From Xanthomonas sp. 10-10 (GTDB lineage: Bacteria > Pseudomonadota > Gammaproteobacteria > Xanthomonadales > Xanthomonadaceae): a stretch of DNA of 64,000 nucleotides. The position numbers and the translations under genes were made by a program. This document shows, in pieces, positions 23,510 through 32,372 of this stretch. The notes beneath the pieces are model-generated. The model did no database searches. It was given only the letters and a program-made list of their open reading frames with translations, and had not been told where the DNA came from. The stretch's first letter is position 1. Each line of letters begins with the position of its first letter. The stretch spans positions 1,240,001-1,304,000 of the forward strand of contig NZ_CP144460.1 of the NCBI RefSeq assembly GCF_040182365.1, written 5' to 3'.

Positions 23510-25744
23510 ATGACCCAGTTCGTTTCCGCCGAGCCGCTACCCAGTCGCAACCCGCAACTGCTCGATCAGGTGCGCGAGATCGTGTTGCTGCCGCTGGCCG
23601 ATGCATTCATCGATGTGCAGGATGCGCTGGCCGAGGCGCTGTTCCGGCTGGCGGCCGATGCCGGTGCGGCGCAGAACGATTTCATGGAAGCCATCCGGGC
23701 CTTGCGGCAGCAGCGCGAGCCGATCACCGCGCGCTTTCGCGGGCATCTGGCCAAGGCCTGGCAGGGCCTGGAGTCCGCGCGCCCGCTCTCGGCCGAGCGC
23801 ACCCTGGCGCGCGGCGCGGCGGGGCTGAGCCTGTTGCCCGAACAGGATCTGGAAGTCCGGCTGGCGGTGCGCAATCTGGCCGCCGCCCTGCAGCATCAGT
23901 GGCGGCCGGAGCTGATGCGGCTCAATCGCTATCTCGGCTTCATCGCCGGCGGGCTGCGCATCGATGGCGACAGCAACCCGTTCGGTCCCGAGCATCTGGG
24001 CGTGGCGCTATACGAGGCCTTCCAGGGCGTGACGCTGGCGGCGAAGGTGCATCTGGCGGTGATCAAGGTGTGCGAGCAGCAGCTGATGCCGCGCGTGGGC
24101 CAGCGTTATGCGGAGCTGGAGCAGGCCCTGGCGCAGGTTGCCCGTCTGCGCGAGCTGCCGCAGGCGCGGCTGCGCCGCAGCGGCATCCCGCGGCAGGGCC
24201 AGGCCGGTGGCGAAGACAGCGCCGACACGCCGGACTGGATCGCCCGCTTCTTTGCCGACTGGTCCGGCGGGCAGGGGGCGCTGGTCGGCGTGGCGGTGAT
24301 CGACGTGCATCTGCGCAGTGGCCGCGAAGTGCTGCCGGCAGCATTGCACCAGCGCCTGCAACAGGCGCGCCGCCTGCGCGAGCCCGAGGCTGGCCGGTCG
24401 GAGTCGGCCGCGCTGCGGCGGCTGTCGCCACGCGAGGTGGTCTCGGCGTTGTCGCTGCTGCAGACCATGCCCGGCGCCGGGTTCGACAGCATCGACGACG
24501 GCCAGCGGGGCCTGCCGTCTGCGCTGCGTCAGCACCTCATGCGCGCGGCTGCCTCGCTTGGCGTCGACCCGGCCACCACCTGCCTGGACCCCAACGATGC
24601 CGACGCGCTGGATCTGATCGCGCTGCTGTTCGACGCGATCCTGGTGCAGAGCCAGCTCTCTGCGGCGCAACGTCGCCTGCTGGGACAGCTGCTGGTGCCG
24701 ATGGCCAAGATGGCGATGCTCGACGGCCATCTGTTCGTGCGCGATGGGCATCCGGCGCGCCGCCTGCTCAATCTGCTGGTGGATGCCTGCGACGGCAACG
24801 GCTGCGAAACCGCCGCCGAACAGGCTTTGCTGGCGCAGGTGGAGTCTGCCGTTGCCACCGTGGTGCGCGACTTCGATGAGCATCCAGCGGTCTTTCTGGC
24901 GCTGGAAGCCGAGTTCGGCGCCGGTTACGAGCAATACCGGCGACGCGTGGACATTGCCGAGCGCCGCGCCAATGAGCTGCAACGTGCCGAAGAACGTCGC
25001 GAACGCGCGCGCGGCATTGCCGCCCAGGCGCTGGCCGAGCGCCTGGCGCGCGGACCGCTGCCGCCGGTGGTGGAGCATTTCCTCAGCCGCGTCTGGCATC
25101 CGAGCGTGCAACAGGCCGCGCTGCGCACCGATGGCGCCGGCCCGGCCCTGGACGCTGCCATTGCAGTGGGCGATGCCGTGCTGGCGCAGTTGACGCCTGC
25201 ACGCAGCGACACCGGGCTGGACGCGCAGCAGCGGACGGCGCTGCTGCAGGCGTTTGCGCTGGCCGGCCTTGGGGCGCGCGAGGCCGAGCAGGCCTTGCTG
25301 GAATTGCTGCACGCGCTGGCACCCACGCCGGCTGTCGCCGATGCGGAACGACTCGCGCCCACCCTGAGCGCGTTGAGCCTGGCGCCCAGCCCGGCCGACC
25401 CGGTGGCAGAGCCGCTGACGCCGATGCTCGATGCCGGGGCGCAGGTGGAATTCGACCGCATCACTGCCGATTTCTTCCGCGCCCTGGCGATCGGCACCAG
25501 CCTGGATTTCGTCGACCGCGAAGGCCGCGTCCAACCTGGCAAGCTGTCGTGGATCAGCCCGATCTCCGGGCGGCTGATGTTCGTCAATCGCCGTGGCGGG
25601 CGGCTGTGCGTGTCCTCGCCCGAAGAGCTGGCCATGATGGTCTGGCTGGACCGGCTGCGTCTGCACCGCGAAGAGGACGCCTTCTACAGCGCAATGCAGG
25701 GCGTGGTCGACGGCTTGGATGCGACTGCCAACCTGAAGCCTTAA
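23510..25744 (+). CDS. DUF1631 protein, paralogue 1
   Basis: The 744-residue protein belongs to the DUF1631 family, which has no established biochemical role and is sometimes mislabelled thymidine phosphorylase. It is mostly helical, and there is no signal peptide or TM segment. The last 95 residues (ATSLDFVDREGR..., GKLSWISPISGRLMFVNRRG..., SPEELAMMV) form a small beta-rich unit that reminds me of PilZ-like domains, but the RxxxR and DxSxxG c-di-GMP motifs are not clearly present. I use the ATG at 23510; the preceding frame has no domain. The next gene is a paralogue with the same order of blocks. Confidence 0.8.
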   Translation: MTQFVSAEPLPSRNPQLLDQVREIVLLPLADAFIDVQDALAEALFRLAADAGAAQNDFMEAIRALRQQREPITARFRGHLAKAWQGLESARPLSAERTLARGAAGLSLLPEQDLEVRLAVRNLAAALQHQWRPELMRLNRYLGFIAGGLRIDGDSNPFGPEHLGVALYEAFQGVTLAAKVHLAVIKVCEQQLMPRVGQRYAELEQALAQVARLRELPQARLRRSGIPRQGQAGGEDSADTPDWIARFFADWSGGQGALVGVAVIDVHLRSGREVLPAALHQRLQQARRLREPEAGRSESAALRRLSPREVVSALSLLQTMPGAGFDSIDDGQRGLPSALRQHLMRAAASLGVDPATTCLDPNDADALDLIALLFDAILVQSQLSAAQRRLLGQLLVPMAKMAMLDGHLFVRDGHPARRLLNLLVDACDGNGCETAAEQALLAQVESAVATVVRDFDEHPAVFLALEAEFGAGYEQYRRRVDIAERRANELQRAEERRERARGIAAQALAERLARGPLPPVVEHFLSRVWHPSVQQAALRTDGAGPALDAAIAVGDAVLAQLTPARSDTGLDAQQRTALLQAFALAGLGAREAEQALLELLHALAPTPAVADAERLAPTLSALSLAPSPADPVAEPLTPMLDAGAQVEFDRITADFFRALAIGTSLDFVDREGRVQPGKLSWISPISGRLMFVNRRGGRLCVSSPEELAMMVWLDRLRLHREEDAFYSAMQGVVDGLDATANLKP

Positions 25745-25966
25745 CCCCCGCAGGCGTACAAGGAGCCACGACAGGCTCCACCGTAGCGTTGCGAGCTAGG
25801 ATGTCGGCTTGACACGCAAACCCTGGGCGGTCACGAGTAAAGTGAGAGCTGCGTCACACTTAACGAACGAGCGAAACGCCTACCATGCGAAGGCGGAATT
25901 TGGGGCCGCGTCTGTTTTTCCTCGTTTGAATATTTTCACGCCTGCAGAGGCGGGGAGCCTTTGCGC

Positions 25967-28324
25967 ATGACTTTTCAGCCCAGTCCGTCGGGACACCCGG
26001 GCCGTGACCAACGCTTGCTCGAACAGGCGCACGACGTGTTCGTGCCCGCGCTCGTGCAGGTGTTTGCAGCTGCAGTGGCGCATTTCGATGATGTCCTGTT
26101 CGATCGCGCCGAATCCGCTGGCGCGTCACAGTTGCTTTTTCTCGATGGCATGCGCGAGTTGCGCCGCAAGCGCGAAGACGTGACAACGCAATTCCGCCAA
26201 CAGCTGGAAGACGGCTGGCAGGCGCTACTGCTGGGCACGCCGCTATCGGCCGAAGTGGTGCTGGCCGGCGACATGGGCACCGGCCCGCTCAGCCTGGTGC
26301 CCGAGCACGTGCTCGAATCGCGATTGGCGGTGCGCAACCTTGCCACCGTGCTGCTGCGCGACTTCAAGCAGGTGCTGGCGCGCGTCGACCGCCGCCTGGG
26401 CTGGGTTGCCGGTGGCCTGGAGTTGGTGGCCGACACCAACCCGATCGGTCCGGAACATCTGGGCGTGGCGATCCACGAAGCGTTCGCCACCTGCGACCTG
26501 GCCCCGGAAGTGCGGCTGGTGCTGATCAAGCTGTGCGAACGCGACCTGGCCGAGCCGATCGGCAAGTTGTACGCGCGCCTGGACGAAACCCTGGCCAAGG
26601 CCGGCGTGATGCCGGAGATTTCGCAGCCCAAGCGCCCGCCACCGCGCATGCAGCCGCGCGGGCAGACGCCCGAAGAGCATGCGCAGGCCCAAGCGCAGGG
26701 CGGCAACGCCGACATGGACGGCGACGATCAGAACGATCAATACGCGCCGGCCTGGGCCAATCGCTTCCTGGACCGCTGGGCGCATAGCCGTGGCCGCATG
26801 CAGGCCGCCGCGCAACGCGGCCATGCCGATGGGTCTGGCGCCGGCGGCATGGACGGCGACGCCGATCATCCGGGCGGCAGCCAGGGCATGCTGCTGGATG
26901 CGCTGCATGAGCTGTTGCAGCAGACCCGTAGCGTGCGCGACAGCACGGCGTCGGCCGCGTCGGTGGCGGTGGGCCAGCAACGCCCGCTGAGTCAGCGCGA
27001 AATGATGTCGGTGTTGTCGCTGCTGCAGGCCACCCCCAGCGCGACGCTGCAGGCGGCCATCGGCGACGACAACGAATCGCTTGCGCAGCGTTTGAAGAAT
27101 GAAGTGCTCAACAGCGCCACGCGTCTTGGCGTGGACCCGGCTACCGCAAAGCTGGACCCGATGGACGAGGATGCGATCGATCTGGTCGGCATGCTGTTCG
27201 ACGTGATGCTGGACGAGCGCGACCTGGAGAACCGCTCGCGCGAGATGATTGGCCGGCTGGTGGTGCCATTCGTCAAGGTGGCGCTGCTGGACCGCAAGAT
27301 GTTCGTGCAGAAGACCCACCCGGCGCGGCGTCTGCTCAATTCGCTGGCCGAGGCCTGCGAGGGCAACAACGGCGACAGTGCCGCCGAGCGCGTGCTGATG
27401 GGCAAGGTCGAGGAAATCGTCGACCGCCTGGTGGCCGAATTCAACGAGAACCTGGCGATCTTCCTGACCCTGGAAGAAGAGTTCCGCGATTTCCTGTCGC
27501 AGCACCGTCGCCGTGTGGAAATTGCCGAGCGCCGCGCCACCGAAACCCAGCGCGGCCAGGAAAAGCTCGAGCTCGCGCGCAGCCGCGCGCTGACGGAGCT
27601 GGAGCAGCGCGTGCTGGCCGGTGCGCCGTTGCCCAAGGCGGTGGAAGACTTCCTGCGCCAGCCGTGGCTGCATCATCTGACCATGGCCATCCTGCGCGAC
27701 GGCGACGAAGGCCCCGGCACGCTGGAGGCATTGGCATTGGCCGATGGCGTGCTGGAAGAACTGGGTGAGGCGCGCCGCCACATCATCGGCAAGCCATGGC
27801 TGCAGGTCTGGCAACCGGCGTTGCATCGCGTATTTGCCAGCGTGGGCCTGCATGGCGACGCGGTGGTGGTGGCGATCACCGCATTGCACGACACCTTGCA
27901 GGCCATTGCCGAGGCGCGCCCGGAGCTGGAAAAGGCCCTGCCGGAACTGCCGCAGGTCAACCTGCCGCCGCCGGCCGCCGAAAGCGTCAGCGTGGTGCTG
28001 GGTGCCGAAGCGGTGGCGCAGAGCATCGACAGTGCCGACGCCGAACGTTTCCGTGCGATGGACATCGGTACCTGGCTGGATTTTGTCGACAAGGACGGCA
28101 AGGTCCAGGCCGGCAAGCTATCGTGGGTAAGCCCGATCTCGCAGCGGCTGTTGTTCGTCAACCGCCGCGGTGTGCGTTTCTGCGTCGCCTCGCCCGAAGA
28201 GCTGGCAGTGATGGTGCGGCTGGGCCGCCTGCGCGAACACATCAACGACGGCGCGTTCGACAGTGCGATGCAGGGCGTGATCGATCGGCTGGATCCGCTG
28301 CACACCAACGGCACGGTGCACTGA
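25967..28324 (+). CDS. DUF1631 protein, paralogue 2
   Basis: The 785-residue protein is a diverged copy of the preceding gene. Shared blocks include LVPEHVLESRLAVRNLA, IGPEHLGVAIHEAF, LGVDPATAKLDPMDEDAIDL, KTHPARRLLN and the C-terminal GKLSWVSPISQRLLFVNRRG. It has an extra low-complexity linker (about residues 225-310) rich in Gln, Gly, Asp and Ala that paralogue 1 lacks. No signal peptide or TM helix is present. I use the ATG at 25967, spaced 10 bp from GGGAG. A TTG six bases earlier is possible. A 222-bp gap separates it from paralogue 1, so it may have its own promoter. Confidence 0.8.
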   Translation: MTFQPSPSGHPGRDQRLLEQAHDVFVPALVQVFAAAVAHFDDVLFDRAESAGASQLLFLDGMRELRRKREDVTTQFRQQLEDGWQALLLGTPLSAEVVLAGDMGTGPLSLVPEHVLESRLAVRNLATVLLRDFKQVLARVDRRLGWVAGGLELVADTNPIGPEHLGVAIHEAFATCDLAPEVRLVLIKLCERDLAEPIGKLYARLDETLAKAGVMPEISQPKRPPPRMQPRGQTPEEHAQAQAQGGNADMDGDDQNDQYAPAWANRFLDRWAHSRGRMQAAAQRGHADGSGAGGMDGDADHPGGSQGMLLDALHELLQQTRSVRDSTASAASVAVGQQRPLSQREMMSVLSLLQATPSATLQAAIGDDNESLAQRLKNEVLNSATRLGVDPATAKLDPMDEDAIDLVGMLFDVMLDERDLENRSREMIGRLVVPFVKVALLDRKMFVQKTHPARRLLNSLAEACEGNNGDSAAERVLMGKVEEIVDRLVAEFNENLAIFLTLEEEFRDFLSQHRRRVEIAERRATETQRGQEKLELARSRALTELEQRVLAGAPLPKAVEDFLRQPWLHHLTMAILRDGDEGPGTLEALALADGVLEELGEARRHIIGKPWLQVWQPALHRVFASVGLHGDAVVVAITALHDTLQAIAEARPELEKALPELPQVNLPPPAAESVSVVLGAEAVAQSIDSADAERFRAMDIGTWLDFVDKDGKVQAGKLSWVSPISQRLLFVNRRGVRFCVASPEELAVMVRLGRLREHINDGAFDSAMQGVIDRLDPLHTNGTVH

Positions 28325-28507
28325 AGGCACGCTGGCGTTGCCCTGGCCGGCAGGCCGGTGGAACGACTGCAGAACTCACATCACCCACGTGCCTGCTCGC
28401 GATTGGCGTGCGTGCGTGCGGCACCGCGTCGGCCAGCGCAGTCCACTGATGCCGATCGCATCTAAGGCCTGCGGCCAGGTCAACCTCGATGCCCTGGCGG
28501 TGCGTGC

Positions 28508-29371
28508 CTACGGCGCTGCCGGCCCGACAAACTCCAATGCGCGCGTGATCACCGAGGGGTGATCGACCATGCGGTTATGCCCCAGCCCTTCGGTACTGAA
28601 CAGCTGCGCGCCCGGCCAGAGCGCGGCAAAGCGTGCACCTTCTTCCCAGGGCGTTTCGCGATCGCGGCGGTCGTGGATGACCAGCGCCGGGCGATCGAAC
28701 TGCGGCAGATGCGAGGACGCGTCGAAGTCGGCAAAACAGGTGCCGGTCAGCTCGATCAGCCAGTCCTCGAACGGCACAAAGGTCGCAGGCGCAAGGCCGG
28801 CCGCCTGGAACTGGCGCCTTGCGCTGCCTGCAGGCTCCACCAGCGGGGCGATCAATACATAGCGCGCAGGGCGCCAGGCCGGATCATCGGCAAACACCGC
28901 AGCGGCGGCGCCCAGCGAGTGACCGATAAAGACGGCGGGGCGCCCGAAGCGGCTGCCCATCTCGCGCAGGATCTTCACGAAATGCGGCAGATTGCTGATC
29001 TGCCCGCTGCTCAGGCCGTGTGCGGCCTGGTCGAAGGCCAGCACCGCATACCCGAGCGCCCGCAGCTGCGGAACCCAGGCGGCAAAGCGCAGGCCGTAGC
29101 TGGCCCAGCCATGCGACAGCAGTACGTACGGCTGCCGGGTGGGGTCGCCCCACTGGTACACCGCGATGTCGAAACCGTCGATGCGCAGCGTCTGGCGTTG
29201 CACATCGTCCAGCGTGGCCGCGATAGCGGCAGCCTGTCGACGTCCGGCCGGGCCCGGGGTCACGAAGCGGCGTGCCAGGTAGCGGCCGGTCGGGCCAGGA
29301 GCCAGGCGGCTGGCGCCGGCCATCAGGCTGCGCAGCAACCTCGCGCGCAGCTTGGTAAGTGATGAGCTCAT
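28508..29371 (-). CDS. Alpha/beta hydrolase
   Basis: The 287-residue protein is an alpha/beta hydrolase. It has an oxyanion-strand LLSHGWASYG (about 86-95), a nucleophile elbow FIGHSLGAAAA (Ser near 151), an acid in IHDRRDRETPWEEG and a His in EGLGHNRM. It resembles lysophospholipase/esterase-type hydrolases; the substrate is unknown. It starts at the ATG ending at 29371, preceded by CAAGGAA. It is divergent from a TetR gene, with two operator-like palindromes in the shared promoter region, so it is probably repressed by that TetR protein. Confidence 0.88.
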   Translation of the reverse strand: MSSSLTKLRARLLRSLMAGASRLAPGPTGRYLARRFVTPGPAGRRQAAAIAATLDDVQRQTLRIDGFDIAVYQWGDPTRQPYVLLSHGWASYGLRFAAWVPQLRALGYAVLAFDQAAHGLSSGQISNLPHFVKILREMGSRFGRPAVFIGHSLGAAAAVFADDPAWRPARYVLIAPLVEPAGSARRQFQAAGLAPATFVPFEDWLIELTGTCFADFDASSHLPQFDRPALVIHDRRDRETPWEEGARFAALWPGAQLFSTEGLGHNRMVDHPSVITRALEFVGPAAP

Positions 29372-29394
29372 GGGCGTTCCTTGGGGAGTGAGCC

Positions 29395-29413
29395 ATCTTG
29401 TCGATGACAAGAT
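29395..29413. promoter_or_regulatory. TetR operator-like palindrome, hydrolase side
   Basis: ATCTTG-N7-CAAGAT, extended to perfect 8-bp arms ATCTTGTC/GACAAGAT around a 3-bp centre, lies 23 bp upstream of the hydrolase start codon. The same ATCTTG-N7-CAAGAT layout recurs at 29436-29454. Placement and symmetry fit the operator of the adjacent TetR protein. Confidence 0.75.
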
Positions 29414-29435
29414 GCGTGCAGAGTCTGGTGCCTGA

Positions 29436-29454
29436 ATCTTGTCAGCGTCAAGAT
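29436..29454. promoter_or_regulatory. TetR operator-like palindrome, tetR side
   Basis: ATCTTG-N7-CAAGAT has flanking A/T symmetry. Its centre is 41 bp (about four helical turns) from the centre of the first palindrome, and it ends 36 bp before the tetR start. It suggests autoregulation and paired binding of repressor dimers. Confidence 0.75.
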
Positions 29455-29490
29455 TATCTGCTGCACTGGGGGCCCGATAAGCGAACCGCC

Positions 29491-30090
29491 ATGCCACGAC
29501 CAGACGCCCCGGCTGCGTATCACCACGGCGACCTGCCGGCCGCACTGCGGCGTGCCGGGTGGGAGTTGCTGGGCGAATCCGGCCTGCGTGGACTCACCCT
29601 GCGCGAGTGCGCGCGGCGCGCGGGCGTGTCGCACGCCGCACCGGCGCATCACTTCGGCTCGCTGGATGGACTGCTGGCGGAGCTGGCGGCCGATGGCTAC
29701 GCGCGCATGCTCGATCGCATCCGCGCGACCCAGCAGGAAGTGAACGACCCGCTGCTGGGCTGCGGGCTGGGCTATATCCGCTTTGCTGTCGACTATCCGC
29801 AGCAGTTCCGCTTGATGCTGGCACTGGACGTGCGTGCCAGCGGCCTGCCACGGCTGGTGCAGATCAGCGAGGCGGCGATGGCCTACCTGCGCGACACGGT
29901 GCGCGCCCAGTGGATCGCTCGCCATGGCAGCGACCCGGATCCGGCGGTGCTGGAGCAACGCACCCTGTTGAGCTGGAGCGCGGTGCACGGGTATGCCTCG
30001 TTGGTGATCGACGGCAGGCACGAGCGATTGCGCGCCTTCGCGCCGGAAACCGTGATGGCGCCCCTGTTGAAGGGGTTGCTGGAGCCGTAA
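29491..30090 (+). CDS. TetR family transcriptional regulator
   Basis: The 199-residue regulator has an N-terminal TetR helix-turn-helix: GDLPAALRRAGWELLGESG, then LTLRECARRAGVSHAAPAHH and FGSLDGLLAELAA (about residues 13-65). A variable helical ligand domain resembles TetR_C/WHG-type domains. I use the ATG at 29491 because the family motif begins soon after; an earlier in-frame start would place coding sequence across the palindromes. It likely represses the divergent hydrolase gene and itself through the ATCTTG-N7-CAAGAT sites. Confidence 0.9.
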   Translation: MPRPDAPAAYHHGDLPAALRRAGWELLGESGLRGLTLRECARRAGVSHAAPAHHFGSLDGLLAELAADGYARMLDRIRATQQEVNDPLLGCGLGYIRFAVDYPQQFRLMLALDVRASGLPRLVQISEAAMAYLRDTVRAQWIARHGSDPDPAVLEQRTLLSWSAVHGYASLVIDGRHERLRAFAPETVMAPLLKGLLEP

Positions 30091-30246
30091 TGCAGTTGCA
30101 AGGCGCCAGGCTCGCAGCCGGCAGGCGATCGCACAGTCCACGCGCTGGCGATCTGCCTTCCAATGGCACACCGGTGCATCACCGCCGGCGCGGCCGGTGC
30201 GCTCTGCTAGCATCGCGGCGACTGAAGCGCGCGACCGGAGCAACCC

Positions 30247-31338
30247 ATGGCTGTGCAGGTGCTGGTGCTGAAAGAACGGGCGGCAGGCGAACGCCGGGTG
30301 GCAGCAACGCCGGAAACGGTCAAGAAGCTGGTCGCGCTCGGCGCCAGCGTGTGGATCGAGCCGGCTGCCGGCCACGCCAGCAGCATGGACGATGCGGCAT
30401 ATATCGCGGCCGGTGCGCAGCTTGCCGACACGCAGACGCTGACCCAGGCCGACGTCGTGCTGTGCGTGCAGGCGCCGCCGACCGAGGCGCTGCTGCACTG
30501 CAAGCCGCAGGCGGTGGTGATCGGCATGCTCGCCCCCGATGCCGACCCGGCGCGTGCGCAGGCATTTGCCACGCGCGAGCTGGTTGCGTTTCCGCTGGAG
30601 CGCCTGCCGCGCACCACACGCGCGCAGGCGATGGACGTGCTGAGTTCGCAGGCCGGCATGGCCGGCTACAAGGCAGTGCTGATCGCCGCGCAACTGGCGC
30701 CGCGGTTCTTCCCGATGCTCACCACAGCCGCCGGCACCATGCGCCCCAGCAAGGTCCTGGTAATCGGCGCGGGCGTGGCCGGCCTGCAGGCGATCGCCAC
30801 GGCCAAACGGCTGGGTGCGCAGGTGGAAGGCTTCGACGTGCGCCCGGAAACCCGCGAACAGATCGCGTCCCTGGGCGCGCGCTTTCTGGATCTGGGCGTG
30901 AGCGCTGCCGGCGAAGGCGGCTATGCACGCCAACTCACCGACGACGAACGCGCCGAGCAGCAGCGCCGCCTGGCCGAGCATCTCAAGGGCGTGGATGTGG
31001 TGGTCTGCACCGCGGCCGTGCCGGGGCGGCCTGCGCCAAAGATCGTGACCACCGAAATGGTGCAGGGCATGCGCGCCGGCAGCGTGCTGGTGGACCTGGC
31101 CGCGGAAACCGGCGGCAACTGTGCGGCCACGCGTCCGGGCGAAACCCTTGAGCTCGATGGCGTGGTGATCGCCGGGCCGCTCAATCTGGCAAGCCAGGGC
31201 GCGGTGCATGCCAGCGAGATGTTTGCGCGCAACGTCTACGCGTTCGCGGCGTTGTTGATCAAGGAAGGCGCACTGTCGTTCGACTGGGACGACGAACTGC
31301 TGGCCAGGACGCGCTGGTCGGCGCCATCGACTGCTTAG
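30247..31338 (+). CDS. pntAA: NAD(P) transhydrogenase subunit alpha part 1
   Basis: The 363-residue protein is the NAD(H)-binding dI component of the proton-translocating transhydrogenase, the separate-subunit version rather than the fused PntA of E. coli. The N-terminus VLVLKERAAGERRVAATP and KVLVIGAGVAGLQAIATAKR (Rossmann, about 167-186) are typical, as is GFDVRPETREQI. The RQD-loop region VVVCTAAVPGRPAPKI follows. The other two subunits start 1.7 kb downstream at 33046, past a repeat element and three opposite-strand genes, so the operon is interrupted. Confidence 0.94.
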   Translation: MAVQVLVLKERAAGERRVAATPETVKKLVALGASVWIEPAAGHASSMDDAAYIAAGAQLADTQTLTQADVVLCVQAPPTEALLHCKPQAVVIGMLAPDADPARAQAFATRELVAFPLERLPRTTRAQAMDVLSSQAGMAGYKAVLIAAQLAPRFFPMLTTAAGTMRPSKVLVIGAGVAGLQAIATAKRLGAQVEGFDVRPETREQIASLGARFLDLGVSAAGEGGYARQLTDDERAEQQRRLAEHLKGVDVVVCTAAVPGRPAPKIVTTEMVQGMRAGSVLVDLAAETGGNCAATRPGETLELDGVVIAGPLNLASQGAVHASEMFARNVYAFAALLIKEGALSFDWDDELLARTRWSAPSTA

Positions 31339-31377
31339 CCACGCCGGGTCCATGTACCTCGAACATTGGCGTTCCAG

Positions 31378-31445
31378 GTAGGAGCGCGCTGGCGCGCGAT
31401 GGAGCTTTATCGGTAAGGCTTCATCGCGCGCCAGCGCGCTCCTAC
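31378..31445. repeat. GTAGGAGCGC palindromic element, copy 3
   Basis: Perfect 24-bp arms (31378-31401 and 31422-31445) surround a loop with TTTATCGGTAAGGCT. It is the same family as the elements at 7104 and 20413. It lies 40 bp after the pntAA stop and between convergent genes, so it probably ends the pntAA transcript. Confidence 0.92.
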
Positions 31446-31524
31446 GGTTGCCGCGCGCCTGTCCGCATGCGACCGGGGTGCACCCATGCGCTGGCGTGTC
31501 GCGCTCGCCGCGACGGCGCTGCGT

Positions 31525-32022
31525 TCAATCCTCCGTCGGCGGGTGCTCGCGCAGCCAGGCGCTGCGTTCGGCCGGGCTCATCTTCTGCCAGCGTTGTTGC
31601 AGCTCGTTGCGTTGCTGCGGGTTGAGCGTGCGCATGCGGTCGAACAAGGCCTTGGCCTCGCGGCGCTGGTCCGGGCTCATGTTGCGGAAGCGGTCCATCC
31701 CGGCCTTGGCCTGCTTGCGCTGGTCGGGGGTCATGTCCAGCCAGCGACTGGCGTGCCGGTACATGCGCGGGCGTTCTTCGGGCACATCGTTCCAGCGCTC
31801 GCGCAGCGCATCGATCAGTACCTGACGCTGCTGCTGGGTCAGCTTGTCCCACTCCGGCATCGGGGTCTCGTTGCGCGGTCCCGGGCCATGCGGGCCGGGT
31901 CCGTCCATCGGCCCAGGCCCCGGGGGACCTGGCGGGCGGTCCTGCGCCAACAGCGGCACGCATGGCCCGGCGCAGAGCAACAGGGTCAACAGCAGGCGGG
32001 TGGTGCGGGTCATCGTGCTCAT
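31525..32022 (-). CDS. DUF3106 secreted protein
   Basis: The 165-residue protein has a Sec signal peptide (MSTMTRTTRLLLTLLLCAG..., cleavage after about residue 26) and a Pro/Gly-rich stretch (about 28-50). Repeated helical segments of the type MTPDQRKQAKAGMDRFRNMS, then DQRREAKALFDRM, are characteristic of DUF3106 proteins, which resemble CpxP/Spy-like or heavy-metal-resistance helical periplasmic proteins. It overlaps the anti-sigma-like gene by 4 bp (ATGA) and is third in the sigma factor operon, suggesting an envelope-stress sensing or output role. That role is inference. Confidence 0.82.
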   Translation of the reverse strand: MSTMTRTTRLLLTLLLCAGPCVPLLAQDRPPGPPGPGPMDGPGPHGPGPRNETPMPEWDKLTQQQRQVLIDALRERWNDVPEERPRMYRHASRWLDMTPDQRKQAKAGMDRFRNMSPDQRREAKALFDRMRTLNPQQRNELQQRWQKMSPAERSAWLREHPPTED

Positions 32023-32372
32023 TCCATGGCCAGGGCGGTATCGGACCCGAGCCAGACATACAGGTCGGGGTTCTGGGTCAGCAGGTCGTCGGTGTCGGTA
32101 CTGGCGGCATTGCCGGCCACGGTCGTGGCCGGGGTCGCGGACGCGCCTGCGGGGGCGTTGTCGCCCGGTCGCAGTTGCAAGCCGATGCCGATGGCCAGCA
32201 AGCCGGAACAGGCGGTGGCCAGCAACCAATAGCCGCGGCGCGCGCGCACGGCCGGCGCCTGGCGGGCCTGGCGCAGGCGTGCAAGGGTCTGCGGTGGCAG
32301 GCTGGTGAGCGCGGCGGCATGCAGTTGGCGCAGTCGCGCATCGAACTGGGCCGGATCGTGGGAGCGGTTCAC
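32019..32372 (-). CDS. Putative anti-sigma factor-like membrane protein
   Basis: The 117-residue protein has a soluble N-terminal part (about 1-45), a single TM helix (YWLLATACSGLLAIGIGLQL) and a periplasmic tail of about 50 residues. This is the topology of small anti-sigma factors that bind an ECF sigma in the cytoplasm, although I see no zinc-binding HxxxCxxC motif. The start is a GTG ending at 32372; GTGA overlaps the sigma factor stop, and GAGGA precedes it. A longer frame upstream lies entirely within the sigma gene. Order and coupling support the anti-sigma call. Confidence 0.7.
   Translation of the reverse strand: MNRSHDPAQFDARLRQLHAAALTSLPPQTLARLRQARQAPAVRARRGYWLLATACSGLLAIGIGLQLRPGDNAPAGASATPATTVAGNAASTDTDDLLTQNPDLYVWLGSDTALAME

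Noticed and set aside
24008..25666. A 552-residue frame on the minus strand within DUF1631 paralogue 1
   Set aside because: His/Gln/Arg-rich shadow frame opposite a conserved gene; the equivalent shadow (26243-27889) appears opposite paralogue 2, as expected for a codon-bias artefact.
29368..31353. A 661-residue minus-strand frame opposite tetR and pntAA
   Set aside because: It covers the divergent promoter and two genuine genes on the other strand and shows no recognisable domain.
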